Source of the DNA: an uncultured Eubacteriales bacterium
GTDB taxonomy: Bacteria; Bacillota; Clostridia; Oscillospirales; CAG-272
Assembly: GCA_934433485.1 (NCBI GenBank)
Contig: CAKRZR010000001.1
Span: 1 to 64,000 of the forward strand
Reading direction: 5' to 3'
Length of the DNA: 64,000 bases
Position 1 is the stretch's first letter. Each line of letters begins with the position of its first letter. The translations under genes were made by a program, and so were the position numbers. Below, piece by piece: positions 33,160 to 42,445 of this stretch. The notes under the pieces are model-generated. The model made no database searches. It worked only from the letters and a program-made list of their open reading frames with translations, and was not told the DNA's origin.

Positions 33160-33984
33160 TCAGTGGGGCGCGATCCCGTAGACGCGGTAGCCGTTTTCAC
33201 GCGTGATCGAGAGCATTTCTTCTGTGGAGACGCCGTGGATCTGCGCCATCACCGCACCGGTCAGCGGGAGGTAACCGGAGTGGTTCATCTCTCCGCGATG
33301 CGGAACCGGCGGCAGATACGGCGCGTCCGTTTCAAGCAGCAGTCGCTCCAGCGGTACGGCGGCGCACGCTTCTCTGACCCGCGCGGCATTCTTGTACGTC
33401 AGTGGACCGGAAAAGGAGATGTAGAAGCCCATCTCGACATATTGCCGTGCCATTTCCGCGCTGCAGCTGCAGCTGTGAATGATCCCGCGTGCACCGTGCC
33501 GGGACAGCAGCTCGAACGTATCCCCATGCGCGTCCCGGTCGTGGATGATAACGGGCAGACCGACTTCCTCCGCGAGCGTGAGCTGGCGATCGAAGAACCA
33601 GTGCTGTCTCGCCCGGTCGGTATCGTCGTAGTGGTAGTCCAGCCCGATTTCCCCGATCGCGACCGCCTTTTTGTGCCGCGCCATCTCTCGAATATCCGAG
33701 AGCGCGTCCTCTTCCATGTCGAGTGGGATACGCTGTGCGTCCGATGGATGGAGCCCGACTGCGGCATAGACAAACGGATACCTGTCCGCCAGCGCAAGAG
33801 AGGCGTGGGAGGAGGGCAGGCTCGCTCCGACATTGCAGATGTAGTCCGCCCCGCAGTCGTGCACATACGAGATCGCGCCGTCGGTCCCCGCATAGCGCCG
33901 ACCGTTTGCGTCTATGGCAAATTCCGCGGCGAAACGGTCGTCGTCATAATGGGCATGGGTGTCGAAAAATCCCACGGGTCTCAC
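33160..33984 (-). CDS. tatD: TatD-family metal-dependent hydrolase (DNase)
   Basis: 274 residues. Metal-binding motifs of the TIM-barrel family are present: FFDTHAHYDDDRF (about 6-18), AIGEIGLDYHYD (about 109-120), VIIHDRDAHGDT (about 146-157), IIHSCSCS (about 168-175) and LLLETDAPYLPP (about 216-227). TatD proteins are 3'-5' exonucleases, and some deacylate D-amino acids on tRNA. An insert of about 12 residues follows the first motif. The start overlaps the metG stop by 4 nt. Confidence 0.94.
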   Translation of the reverse strand: MRPVGFFDTHAHYDDDRFAAEFAIDANGRRYAGTDGAISYVHDCGADYICNVGASLPSSHASLALADRYPFVYAAVGLHPSDAQRIPLDMEEDALSDIREMARHKKAVAIGEIGLDYHYDDTDRARQHWFFDRQLTLAEEVGLPVIIHDRDAHGDTFELLSRHGARGIIHSCSCSAEMARQYVEMGFYISFSGPLTYKNAARVREACAAVPLERLLLETDAPYLPPVPHRGEMNHSGYLPLTGAVMAQIHGVSTEEMLSITRENGYRVYGIAPH

Positions 33985-35945
33985 CGTACCCGTTCGCCAA
34001 GCGGCGCATCGTCGGCAAGGAATACCACGCGTACTTCTTCTTCCCCGGACGCGAGGATCATACCGTTCGATTCAATGCCGCACAGCACAGCTGGCTTCAG
34101 ATTGGCGACCAAAATGATCTTTTTGCCGATGAGGGCTTCCGGCTCGTAGAATTTCGCGATGCCGGAGACAACCTGCCGCTGTTCATAGCCGAGATCGACC
34201 TGCAATTTGAGGAGCTTTTTCGCTTTCGGCACCTTTTCGCACGCAAGCACCTGCGCGGTACGCAGCTCGACCTTCATGAAATCGTCAATACCGATCTGTG
34301 CCACACCCTCCGGCTTTTCGATCGCTTTCGTCTGTGCCGCCTCCGCTGCCTTTTTTGCCTCTTCCTGCTTTGCCTGCCACTCGGCGATCAGTGCTTCCTC
34401 ATCGATTCTCTGGAAGAGCGGAGCGGCTTCTCCCACAGCATTGCCCGGAACGAGCGCGCCGAACGTGGATACGGAGTCGAAAGCGGAGACGTCCGTACCG
34501 ATCTGGCGGAAGATGGATTCCGCAGTCTGCGGCAGGAGAGAGGTGAGCAGCACAGCGCCAGTGCGGATCGTCTCCAGCAGGTTGTAGATTACGGTACGCA
34601 GCCGCGGCATGGTCTCCTCGGATTTCGCGAGCGTCCACGGCGTGGTTTCGTCGATATATTTATTCGCGCGGCGGAGCATCGTGAAAATAGCGGCGCACGC
34701 GTCGGCAAGGTGGAAGGATTCCATGTTGTCCGTAAATTCTTTCACGGCGGTACGGCAGGCTTCCTTCAGCTCCGCGTCCGGTCCTTCCTCGTTGCCCGGT
34801 TCCGGCACCACGCCGCCAAAGTACTTCTTCGTCATGGCGATGGTGCGGTTGACGAGGTTGCCGAGATTGTTGGCAAGGTCGGTGTTGTAGCGGTTGATCA
34901 TGCTCTCGTAAGTGATGGAGCCGTCGTTCAGATACGGCATTTCGGCAAGCGCGTAATACCGTACGCCGTCCACGGTGAAGTGGGTCGCCAGCTCGTCGGA
35001 GTAGATCACGTTGCCGCGCGATTTGGACATTTTGTCCTCGCCGAACTTGAACCACGGATGACCGAAAATCTTTTTCGGCAGCGGCAGACCGAGTGCGTGG
35101 AGGAAGATCGTCCAATAGATGGAGTGGAAACGCATGATGTCCTTGCCGATGATGTGGACGTCTGCGGGCCAGTATTTCCGGAAGTTTTCCGGCTGCACCT
35201 CGTTTGCGGGATCGTAGCCGAGGGCGGTGATATAGTTGCACAGTGCGTCGAGCCACACATAGGTTACATGATCCGGGTCAAACGGCACCGGGATACCCCA
35301 GCGGAAGTTGGAGCGGGTGATGCAGAGATCCTGGAGTCCGGGCTTTAAGAAGTTGCCGATCATTTCCTTCTGGCGTGCTTCCGGTTCGATAAAGCCGGGG
35401 TGACTTTCGATGTAGTCGATCAGCCAATCGGCGTATTTGCTCATCCGGAAATAGTACGCCTCTTCCTTGGTACGAATGACCTCTCTGCCGCAGTCCGGGC
35501 ATTTGCCGTCCACAAGCTGGGAATCGGTGATGAAGGATTCGCACGGCGTACAGTACCATCCCTCATACGCGTCCTTGTAGATGTCGCCCTGGTCGTAGAA
35601 CTTCTGGAAGATGTGGGCGATGGCGGCCTCATGGTCGGCGTCCGTGGTGCGAATGAAGCGGTTATAGGAGACGTTCATACCGTCCCATACCGCCTTGATC
35701 TGCCCGGATACGTTGTCGACAAATTCCTTCGGCGTGATTCCGGCTTCGGCTGCTTTCAATTCGATCTTCTGACCATGTTCGTCGGTTCCGGTGCAGAGGA
35801 ACACGTCATAACCGCGCTGTCTCTTGTACCGTGCGATGGCGTCCGCCATGATGATGTCGTATACGTTGCCAATATGCGGCTTGGACGACGCGTAGGCGAT
35901 GGCGGTGGTGATATAATATTTCGGCTTTTCACAGGCGTTGCACAT
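33981..35945 (-). CDS. metG: Methionyl-tRNA synthetase
   Basis: 654 residues, full length. The HIGH motif is ASSKPHIGNVYD (about 14-25). Zinc-binding Cys pairs are CTPC and CPDC (about 125-148), and KMSKS is DKMSKSRGN near 302. The C-terminal tRNA-binding OB domain (about 545-654, IDDFMKVELRTAQVL, KAKKLLKLQVDLGYE) matches the one fused to LysRS at the left edge of the window. It is followed by tatD with overlap and preceded by nagA, 58 nt away. Confidence 0.97.
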   Translation of the reverse strand: MCNACEKPKYYITTAIAYASSKPHIGNVYDIIMADAIARYKRQRGYDVFLCTGTDEHGQKIELKAAEAGITPKEFVDNVSGQIKAVWDGMNVSYNRFIRTTDADHEAAIAHIFQKFYDQGDIYKDAYEGWYCTPCESFITDSQLVDGKCPDCGREVIRTKEEAYYFRMSKYADWLIDYIESHPGFIEPEARQKEMIGNFLKPGLQDLCITRSNFRWGIPVPFDPDHVTYVWLDALCNYITALGYDPANEVQPENFRKYWPADVHIIGKDIMRFHSIYWTIFLHALGLPLPKKIFGHPWFKFGEDKMSKSRGNVIYSDELATHFTVDGVRYYALAEMPYLNDGSITYESMINRYNTDLANNLGNLVNRTIAMTKKYFGGVVPEPGNEEGPDAELKEACRTAVKEFTDNMESFHLADACAAIFTMLRRANKYIDETTPWTLAKSEETMPRLRTVIYNLLETIRTGAVLLTSLLPQTAESIFRQIGTDVSAFDSVSTFGALVPGNAVGEAAPLFQRIDEEALIAEWQAKQEEAKKAAEAAQTKAIEKPEGVAQIGIDDFMKVELRTAQVLACEKVPKAKKLLKLQVDLGYEQRQVVSGIAKFYEPEALIGKKIILVANLKPAVLCGIESNGMILASGEEEVRVVFLADDAPLGERVR

Positions 35946-36003
35946 AAATTACCTCAAATTTCTCGCCGGGCAGAAATCCCGGATCGGATAATGGATGGTG
36001 GAA

Positions 36004-37179
36004 TTATTCTACGCATTTTCCGGCGCACCATACGTCGGTGATGGCGGGAGATGTCGGGTCGGCGATGCGGATAAAGTCGGCACGCAGTCCTTCGCGGATT
36101 CTGCCGCACTTGTCCGCGATCCCCAGCATATCCGCCGGATTGGACGTCGCGAACGGCAGCACCTTCTCAAGCGGCAGATCGCAGAAGCGCATGAAGTTGC
36201 ACACAGCGGCGAACAGATTGAGCGTACTGCCGGCAAGCGCACCTTCTTCGTTGACGGCACGACCGTTTTTCACAAATACCTTCTGACCGGCAATGGCATA
36301 TTCTCCATCGGGACAGCCGGTCGCTTCCATGGAGTCCGTAATGAGCAGCAGCTTGTCCGCGGGCTTCATACGGTACGCCAGGCGCAGGATCGCCGGATGC
36401 AGGTGCTCGCCATCGCAGATGAACTCCGCGTACGCGTTGTCGCAGAGCAGAGCCGCCGCCGGTGTGCCCGGTTCTCTATGATGGAGCGCATGCATGGCGT
36501 TGAAGGTGTGCGTAAAGGATTTCACACCCATGTCCACAGCGTGGCAGGCTTCCTCATAGCTCGAATCGGTGTGCGCAATGGAGCAGGTCGCTCCCATTTT
36601 GACGGCACGGCGGATGCATTCGTCGCCGCCTTCCATTTCAAACGCACCGGACATATGTACCGGAAGCGGGCACATCTTTGTAAGCATGCCCTCGACCTCG
36701 TCGGCGTCCATGGGTGCGAGCAGTTCCGTCGCATGTGCGCCGCGCTTTTTGGGATTGAGGTATCTGCCCTCTAAGTGGATTCCGGCAATCGTCGTGATCC
36801 CAGGTGTGACCGTGCGATGTCCGTTTATAACTTCGATCGAATGGCACAGTCCTTCCATGGTGTCGGAAGCAAGGGTCGCCATAATCGTGGTTGTGCCGAC
36901 TTTGGCGTACGCGCGGCGCATATCGGTTACCGCAGCGGCGTCGATGCTGTTGAAGTCGTGACCGGCTCTGCCATGGGTATGACCGTCCACCAGTCCAGGC
37001 AGGAGATATTGCCCGGCACAATCTACGACAGAAGCGTCCGGCGCGTCGATTTTTTTCGCGATTTTTGTGATGACGCCATCCTCGCACAGCACATCCAGAC
37101 GCTGAAACGCGCCCGCGTCACTGGAATATACCATGCCGCCCGCAAACAGAACGGCAGCCTTTTTGGAACACATAGACAT
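36004..37179 (-). CDS. nagA: N-acetylglucosamine-6-phosphate deacetylase
   Basis: 391 residues. It deacetylates GlcNAc-6-P to GlcN-6-P in amino sugar and wall recycling. The metal site HTHGRAGHDFNS (about 62-73), HLEGRYLNPKKRGAH (about 134-148), and THTFNAMHALHHREPG (about 217-232) are conserved blocks. ITDSMEATG near 283 contains the catalytic Asp. GGAGG lies before ATG 37179. No nagB or PTS gene is nearby, so recycling rather than a dedicated uptake locus is likely. It may be co-transcribed with metG. Confidence 0.95.
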   Translation of the reverse strand: MSMCSKKAAVLFAGGMVYSSDAGAFQRLDVLCEDGVITKIAKKIDAPDASVVDCAGQYLLPGLVDGHTHGRAGHDFNSIDAAAVTDMRRAYAKVGTTTIMATLASDTMEGLCHSIEVINGHRTVTPGITTIAGIHLEGRYLNPKKRGAHATELLAPMDADEVEGMLTKMCPLPVHMSGAFEMEGGDECIRRAVKMGATCSIAHTDSSYEEACHAVDMGVKSFTHTFNAMHALHHREPGTPAAALLCDNAYAEFICDGEHLHPAILRLAYRMKPADKLLLITDSMEATGCPDGEYAIAGQKVFVKNGRAVNEEGALAGSTLNLFAAVCNFMRFCDLPLEKVLPFATSNPADMLGIADKCGRIREGLRADFIRIADPTSPAITDVWCAGKCVE

Positions 37180-37221
37180 ATGAAAAAACCTCCATCGATC
37201 GGTGAATTTCTATTATATTCC

Positions 37222-37250
37222 ATTATAACAGAAAAACACCTCTTTTACAA
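37222..37250 (-). promoter_or_regulatory. Promoter of nagA
   Basis: On the minus strand TTGTAA (37250-37245), 17-bp spacer, TATAAT (37227-37222), about 43 nt upstream of the start. Confidence 0.8.
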
Positions 37251-37408
37251 GGCGTTTTTCATATGCAAAATGTACAGGAATCACTCCACGAACACGAGAG
37301 ATATGGTGCGAAATGACCATACTTTGCACAGTCGCGTTCAAAAAGAGGAAAAAACTTCGTTTCCGGCGGGTATTTTCGGTCACTTTTCCCAAAAGGCTGC
37401 CGCGCCGT

Positions 37409-38761
37409 TTACTGTCCGAGCTGCCAGCCGACCCAGCCGTTTGCGAACGGATCTCTGCGCCGCCGCAGCTCTCGGAACAGAGCTTCGCCAAGGCTTTTTT
37501 TCACCTCGTCATACCCCCCGTCCAAGGCAAGATTGTGCTTTTCTCCCGGATCGACGGAGAGATCGTACAGCTCGTCCACATCGGTGAGATTCCAGATATA
37601 CTTGTACCGTTCCGTGCGGATGCCGCGCTGTGTGAACAGTCCGAACTGCTGACCATTGGACGTGAAGACCGCGTATGCCGGGGTATCGCTGCCGTCCGTG
37701 TACGCGCGCACCGAACGTCCGTCTCTTGGCTGATCCGACTGCGGCAGATGGCAGATATCTTCCACAGTCGGCGCGAGATCGAGGCAGTTGCAGGCAAATT
37801 TTTCGATCCGTTTGTGACCAAGCGCGGGATACCGGACGACAAATGGCACATGCAGCACGCAGTCGTATAGGATGTAGTGCTTGTCCATCATGCCATGGTC
37901 GCCGCTTGTGTCTCCGTGATCGGCGGTCAGGATCACCAGCGTATTGTCGAGCTGTCCCGTTTCACGCAGATAGTCGATGATTTTCGCGATCGCCGCGTCC
38001 GTCTGTGTGATCATCGCGTAATATCGGGCGACGGTTGGCGCGAAATCCTCCCATGTAAAGCCGGTGAGATGCCAGTTTTCCAGCTGCTTTTTCTGAATGT
38101 ACGGCTTGTTCTCCAGCGTGTCACCGAATCCCTGCCATGGCTCCATATCCTCCGGACGGTACATAGACGCGAACGGTTCACTCGGGCGGCAGGGCAGGTG
38201 CGGATCGGTGATATCGACCCAGACATGCCACGGCTCGTCGCCGCATTTCTTTATGTAATCGAGCGCGGATTGGCAGATGCGGTAGGTTTTGGTGTCCTCA
38301 TGCGCCAGCGGGGAAGTGCAGCCGAACCAGCTTCCGGTGTAGTCGATTTTTCCGTACTTCGCGTCGATCTCCCGATTGTACGCCGCGGTATCGAAGAGGG
38401 ATTCGTAGCCGAAATCGCGTTCACTGCCGAGCGGGGAGGCGTCCCAGTGACCGGCAAAACCGCAGTGATAGCCGCTGTCGCGCAGGGCGGATACCCATGT
38501 CGGCTTGGCTGGATCTGCGCCGTTTGTTTTGATGAAGTTGTAGTTGAAAAGCGCGCCGAGAGAGTCCGGCTGTGCCCCGGTGAGCATTGCCTGACGCGCG
38601 GGTGCGCATACCGGCAGCGGCGTATAGGCGTTTTCAAAGAACAGTCCCTCCTCCGAAAGCGCGTCGATACAGGGAGTCTGTACCGGACGGATCCCGGCGT
38701 ATCCAATACAGTCGTAACGGAGCTGATCGCACAGGAGAAAGAGTAAGTTCGGTTTGTCCAT
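37409..38761 (-). CDS. Sulfatase (arylsulfatase/choline-sulfatase-like), Cys type
   Basis: 450 residues. The N terminus NLLFLLCDQLRYDCIGYAG carries the metal-binding Asp. The formylglycine site is PLPVCAPARQAMLTG (about 49-63), the C-x-P-x-R type requiring conversion of Cys by a maturase. LVILTADHGDTSGDHGMMDK (about 284-303) is the second metal-binding motif. It hydrolyses sulfate (or possibly phosphonate) esters; no signal peptide is seen, so it acts in the cytoplasm. No maturase lies in the window. It is downstream of rsmI with a 101-bp gap. Confidence 0.9.
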   Translation of the reverse strand: MDKPNLLFLLCDQLRYDCIGYAGIRPVQTPCIDALSEEGLFFENAYTPLPVCAPARQAMLTGAQPDSLGALFNYNFIKTNGADPAKPTWVSALRDSGYHCGFAGHWDASPLGSERDFGYESLFDTAAYNREIDAKYGKIDYTGSWFGCTSPLAHEDTKTYRICQSALDYIKKCGDEPWHVWVDITDPHLPCRPSEPFASMYRPEDMEPWQGFGDTLENKPYIQKKQLENWHLTGFTWEDFAPTVARYYAMITQTDAAIAKIIDYLRETGQLDNTLVILTADHGDTSGDHGMMDKHYILYDCVLHVPFVVRYPALGHKRIEKFACNCLDLAPTVEDICHLPQSDQPRDGRSVRAYTDGSDTPAYAVFTSNGQQFGLFTQRGIRTERYKYIWNLTDVDELYDLSVDPGEKHNLALDGGYDEVKKSLGEALFRELRRRRDPFANGWVGWQLGQ

Positions 38762-38780
38762 AAAATCAGTTTCCTACCTT

Positions 38781-38822
38781 TCTATTAAATAGGGAATCGC
38801 GTCTATTAAATAGGGAATCGCG
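38781..38822. repeat. Perfect 21-bp tandem duplication
   Basis: TCTATTAAATAGGGAATCGCG occurs twice in direct tandem (38781-38801 and 38802-38822), just upstream of the sulfatase start on the minus strand. The TATTTAATA core is A+T-rich and itself nearly palindromic. Confidence 0.9.
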
Positions 38823-38862
38823 CAGGGAAGATACGGTTCGACGTGCGCCGAAAATGGAGTGC

Positions 38863-39765
38863 TCAATCGGCACTGTCTGCATCCGCAGAGGTCGCCAGAA
38901 CCGCCTGGTATACGTCGTTTTTCGGCAGATGTCTTATTTTGGCGCACAGCTTGATGGCGTCCATACGCGCATGTCCCTCCGCCATAAGCGATGCGACGTG
39001 CTCCGGAATCGTCATCTCGGCGAGGACCTGCGCCGAGGTGGCTTTCTCAGGTGCGCCCTCTACAACGAGGACATATTCCCCGCGCGGTTCCTTCGTCTCG
39101 TACAGTGCAACGGCGGCGGCGATGGTGGTGCGGCAGATCTCCTCATTGAGCTTGGTCAGCTCCCGACAGAGCGCGATTTTTCGATCTCCGAAGGCGGCAA
39201 GCAGTGCGGCGAGGGTCTGGCGGAGATGATGCGGTGCCTCATAAAAGAGCATCGTGCGTTCTTCCCCGGCAAGCGCGTCCAACCGTTTCTGCCGTCCGCT
39301 TTTGGTGCCTGTGAAAAATCCCTCGAAGCAGAACCGGCGCGTTGGCAGTCCGGACAGCGTGAGTGCCGTGATCGCCGCGCAGCATCCGGGAACGGAGGTG
39401 ACGTTCACGTCGGCTTCGGCACACAGCGCGACCAGATCCTCGCCGGGATCGCTGATGGCAGGCGTTCCGGCGTCCGTGACAAGCGCGCAGGCTTCACCGT
39501 TTTGGAGACGGGACACGATATAGGGACCGCGTTCGCGTTTGTTGTGCTCAAAATAGCTGACCAGTGGGCGCGTGATGCCGAGACGGGACAGCAGCAACCC
39601 GGAATTGCGTGTGTCCTCTGCCGCTACAAAATCGACCTCGGAGAGAATTTTGATCGCTCTTTCGGACAGATCCGCCATGTTGCCGATCGGGGTTGCCACC
39701 AGGTACAGCGTACCGGGCACGACGGCGTTTTTCTCGTGGGGCTTGCTTGCGTTTTCAGGTGCCAT
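38863..39765 (-). CDS. rsmI: 16S rRNA (cytidine1402-2'-O)-methyltransferase
   Basis: 300 residues. The diagnostic N-terminal block is LYLVATPIGNMADLSERAIK (about 21-40), followed by AAEDTRNSGLLL and ALVTDAGTPAISDPGEDLV (about 94-112). FEGFFTGTKSGRQKRLDAL near 151 is also conserved. It methylates the ribose of C1402 in the decoding centre with SAM. It follows trmN6 by 67 nt; the rsmI-trmN6 pair is common in Firmicutes. AAGGAG precedes ATG 39765. Confidence 0.96.
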   Translation of the reverse strand: MAPENASKPHEKNAVVPGTLYLVATPIGNMADLSERAIKILSEVDFVAAEDTRNSGLLLSRLGITRPLVSYFEHNKRERGPYIVSRLQNGEACALVTDAGTPAISDPGEDLVALCAEADVNVTSVPGCCAAITALTLSGLPTRRFCFEGFFTGTKSGRQKRLDALAGEERTMLFYEAPHHLRQTLAALLAAFGDRKIALCRELTKLNEEICRTTIAAAVALYETKEPRGEYVLVVEGAPEKATSAQVLAEMTIPEHVASLMAEGHARMDAIKLCAKIRHLPKNDVYQAVLATSADADSAD

Positions 39766-39832
39766 GATCGCTCCTTATTTTGTGTTTTTGACAGATGTAT
39801 AAGATACAAATCGAATTTGACATATGTAAAAA

Positions 39833-40645
39833 TCAAGGAAATAGAAACCGGAGGGAGCATTCCGCGTAGACCTTCTCCATCTCCGGTGTATAAAGACCGG
39901 CGCCCTTATCCGCATAGATCACAAGCGGCGGTGCTATGGACAGCTGTACCGATCCGCCTTTTTTTGCCTCCACGAGCACAAGACACGGCGCGTCGGATAG
40001 AGAGGGACAGATGAATACGGCGTATTTCGGCTCCAATCGGACGCTGCGCATGGCGGCGATCAGATCGACGAACCGATCCGGGCGATAGACGACGGTGAAC
40101 GTACCGCCAAATTTGAGAAGTCTGGCAGCGCAGGCGCAGAAATCCGCGATCGTGCCGTTTTCCTCACGCCGGGCGATATTCATTTCCCGTGTGCGGCTGT
40201 CCCGACCTGCGCCAGGCAGCATGTACGGCGGATTTGAAAATACCACGTCCGCTTCCGCACCAATGGCTGTCGGCAGCGCGGTGCGTATATCTCCCTCGTG
40301 CACGGTCACACGCGCGTCCAGAGCGTTTAGTATGGCGTTTCTGCGGCACAGAGCGGCATATTCCGGCTGCAATTCCCAGATATGCGCGTGTGCGAGCTTG
40401 TTTTTTGTCAGCGCGAGCAGCGAAACGATCCCGGTGCCGCCGCCCAGCTCCACGCCTACCCTGCGTGCATACGGCTTCAGCATCGCCGCGAGCAGATATG
40501 CGTCTGTGCCAAAGGTCAGTCCGTCTGTGCGCTGAATGAGCCGCAGGGATTCGTTGACCTCGTCAAGCCGCTCGCCGTCGGATATAGCCGGGACCAAAAC
40601 AGGGGGATGCGGCACGTTTGTCGCGTGGGGATCGCAATAGGACAT
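39833..40645 (-). CDS. tRNA1(Val) adenine-37 N6-methyltransferase family (TrmN6/YabB)
   Basis: 270 residues. SAM-binding motif I is VGVELGGGTGIVSLL (about 63-77). The catalytic NPPY motif sits in DVVFSNPPYMLPG (about 131-143), followed by REEN. The family methylates N6 of adenines in tRNA. The N-terminal TDGLTFGTDAYLLAAML is the family-typical DxxxLxxF region. It is upstream of rsmI on the same strand, with AAAGGAGAG before ATG 40645. Confidence 0.92.
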   Translation of the reverse strand: MSYCDPHATNVPHPPVLVPAISDGERLDEVNESLRLIQRTDGLTFGTDAYLLAAMLKPYARRVGVELGGGTGIVSLLALTKNKLAHAHIWELQPEYAALCRRNAILNALDARVTVHEGDIRTALPTAIGAEADVVFSNPPYMLPGAGRDSRTREMNIARREENGTIADFCACAARLLKFGGTFTVVYRPDRFVDLIAAMRSVRLEPKYAVFICPSLSDAPCLVLVEAKKGGSVQLSIAPPLVIYADKGAGLYTPEMEKVYAECSLRFLFP

Positions 40646-40672
40646 GGTCTCTCTCCTTTCCGTGGTATTTTT

Positions 40673-40705
40673 CCAAAAGGAAAAGGGAGGATTTGTGTCC
40701 TCCCT
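40673..40705 (-). terminator. Terminator downstream of the ferredoxin gene
   Basis: AGGGAGGA-tttgtg-TCCTCCCT (40684-40705) is a perfect 8-bp stem, followed on the minus strand by TTTTCCTTTT. Confidence 0.8.
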
Positions 40706-40825
40706 GTATCCGATGTCCGATCGCAGACATAGCTGTCCGCGCGGACTCCGAAATTGCGGCGATGACCAATGGCATGTGCAAAAGGCGCGCCGCCGCCACA
40801 GCGTTTCCGATGGATGCGTACGGGC

Positions 40826-40996
40826 TTATTCAGCAGCCGGCGCATCTACGGGACATACGCTTGCGCAAGAACCGCAGTCCAGACACAGATCCGGATCGAT
40901 CACGTACTTGCCGTCTTTTTCGGAAATGGCTTCCACAGGACATTCAGAAGCGCAAGAGCCGCAGCCGATGCAATCGTCAGAAATTTTATATGCCAT
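40826..40996 (-). CDS. 2[4Fe-4S] ferredoxin
   Basis: 56 residues from ATG 40996, with GGAGG upstream; the longer frame to 41029 lacks a site. Two cluster motifs are visible: CIGCGSCASECP (about 9-20) and CLDCGSCASVCP (about 38-49). This is the classic clostridial ferredoxin carrying low-potential electrons for hydrogenase, PFOR or radical SAM activation. It is monocistronic, with a terminator 120 nt downstream of its stop. Confidence 0.96.
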   Translation of the reverse strand: MAYKISDDCIGCGSCASECPVEAISEKDGKYVIDPDLCLDCGSCASVCPVDAPAAE

Positions 40997-41136
40997 GATA
41001 CAGCACCTCCATTTGTAAGATGCTATCATTCTATCATAAACGCTGCGAAAAAGAAATAGGTTTTCTGAAATTTCTCTGCTTCAATTTGTAAAAACTTTTT
41101 GGAAATGCCGACGAAAGCTCGGATGATCCCGAAAAA

Positions 41137-42276
41137 TCAGGAAACGACGGGATCTGTGGTGGTTTCCGTGATCTCGGAGCACTCGGCGATCTTTGCCATC
41201 AGCGATTCCCAGAGCAGCGTTTTGCGCAGAGAGGATTCCTCGTACTGCGCGAGCATGTTGTCCGGTGTGGTTCCGTAGGCGTTGGCAAGCGTGACAAGGC
41301 GTGTCTGAAATTCTTCCTCGGACAGCGTGTGACCGATCGCCTTCGCCAGCGCATACATGACGAGATCCTCCCGGACGTAGCTGCGGCATTCCTCCATCAG
41401 CGCTTCCTCCGTGGTGCCGACGTAATTCGTGAGAAATTCCTCGTAGGTGGTACCGTAGTATTCCGCCCACGCCTCATACATGGATTTGCGGCTTTCGTAC
41501 TGACCTTCAACCTCTCCGTCGGGATAGGCAAGGATCGTAGAATCGTTCAGAATCTGTTCCCACAGCTCGACATAGAGGTTATTCTCCGCCTGATACTTTG
41601 CCTGATCCTCGAGGGACGTACGATAGCTGATCTTGAATTCGTCGAGGTTGTCGTAGTGGAAGTTGTCCTGGACAAACGCGTCGTCCACGGCGGGAACGAT
41701 CCATTCGTCTCCGTAAATTTTGTGTACCGTGCAGGTGAACGTGACGTTTTGCCCCGCCATATCCGCGTTGTGATAGCTCTCCGGGAATGTTACGTCAAAG
41801 GAAAATACCTCGCCGACCTTCTGCCCGACAAACGCTTCCGCAAAGCCCGGAATGTAGCCGCTGTCCGATGTAACAACGATTTCCTGCTCCGTCGCGGTGC
41901 CGCCTTCAAACGCCACGCCGTCCTTTGTGCCGGCATAGTCCGCAACAACGCGGTCGCCTTCCTCCACGGTATCGCGGTCCGTGATTTCGTTGTAGTGACC
42001 GTACTGCTCAGCGAGCGCGTCCAATTCCGTGTCGAGCTTGGCTTCCGTGATCGTCTCGATCGCCAACGTACCGTGCAGTCCCTCGTAGTTGCCGAGCGTG
42101 ACATACGGCGTCAAATCGCTTGTCTCATAGTCGAAGGAGGACGTGACCGTTTCGCCGGATTCGACGTTCTCCGGGGTGATGGTGCCGACGACGTCCGTAT
42201 CTTTTTTTTCGCAGGAAGTTGCAGCGAGCGCGCAGACGATGAAGAGCACCGCCGCAATGAGCCATTTCTTTTTCAT
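41137..42276 (-). CDS. Extracellular trigger-factor-like lipoprotein with FKBP-type PPIase domain
   Basis: 379 residues from ATG 42276 (MKKKWLIAAVLF). The lipobox is ALAATSC, so it is a membrane-anchored lipoprotein facing outward. The FKBP-type domain (about 88-190) contains EEGDRVVADYAGTKDGVAFE and IPGFAEAFVGQKVGEVFSFD. The C-terminal half (about 195-370) is helical and resembles the trigger-factor C-terminal chaperone arms. The organisation is cytosolic trigger factor minus the ribosome-binding domain, relocated outside. It probably helps fold exported proteins, like PrsA (inference). Confidence 0.85.
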   Translation of the reverse strand: MKKKWLIAAVLFIVCALAATSCEKKDTDVVGTITPENVESGETVTSSFDYETSDLTPYVTLGNYEGLHGTLAIETITEAKLDTELDALAEQYGHYNEITDRDTVEEGDRVVADYAGTKDGVAFEGGTATEQEIVVTSDSGYIPGFAEAFVGQKVGEVFSFDVTFPESYHNADMAGQNVTFTCTVHKIYGDEWIVPAVDDAFVQDNFHYDNLDEFKISYRTSLEDQAKYQAENNLYVELWEQILNDSTILAYPDGEVEGQYESRKSMYEAWAEYYGTTYEEFLTNYVGTTEEALMEECRSYVREDLVMYALAKAIGHTLSEEEFQTRLVTLANAYGTTPDNMLAQYEESSLRKTLLWESLMAKIAECSEITETTTDPVVS

Positions 42277-42341
42277 AGGAATCCTCTGCGCCATGGCGAC
42301 ACAGAGGCTCCTCCTTTCCGTTTTTGTAAAATACAAGAACA

Positions 42342-42370
42342 ATTATACCACAAAGGCGCGTCTTTGTCAC
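42342..42370 (-). promoter_or_regulatory. Promoter of the FKBP lipoprotein gene
   Basis: On the minus strand GTGACA (42370-42365), 17-bp spacer, TATAAT (42347-42342), about 65 nt before the start. Confidence 0.7.
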
Positions 42371-42445
42371 GGGATCTGCACGATTGTTTACATTTTTCTC
42401 TGCGTTTTGCGATCGCCGAAAAACAATAAAGGCAATTGTCAAAAA

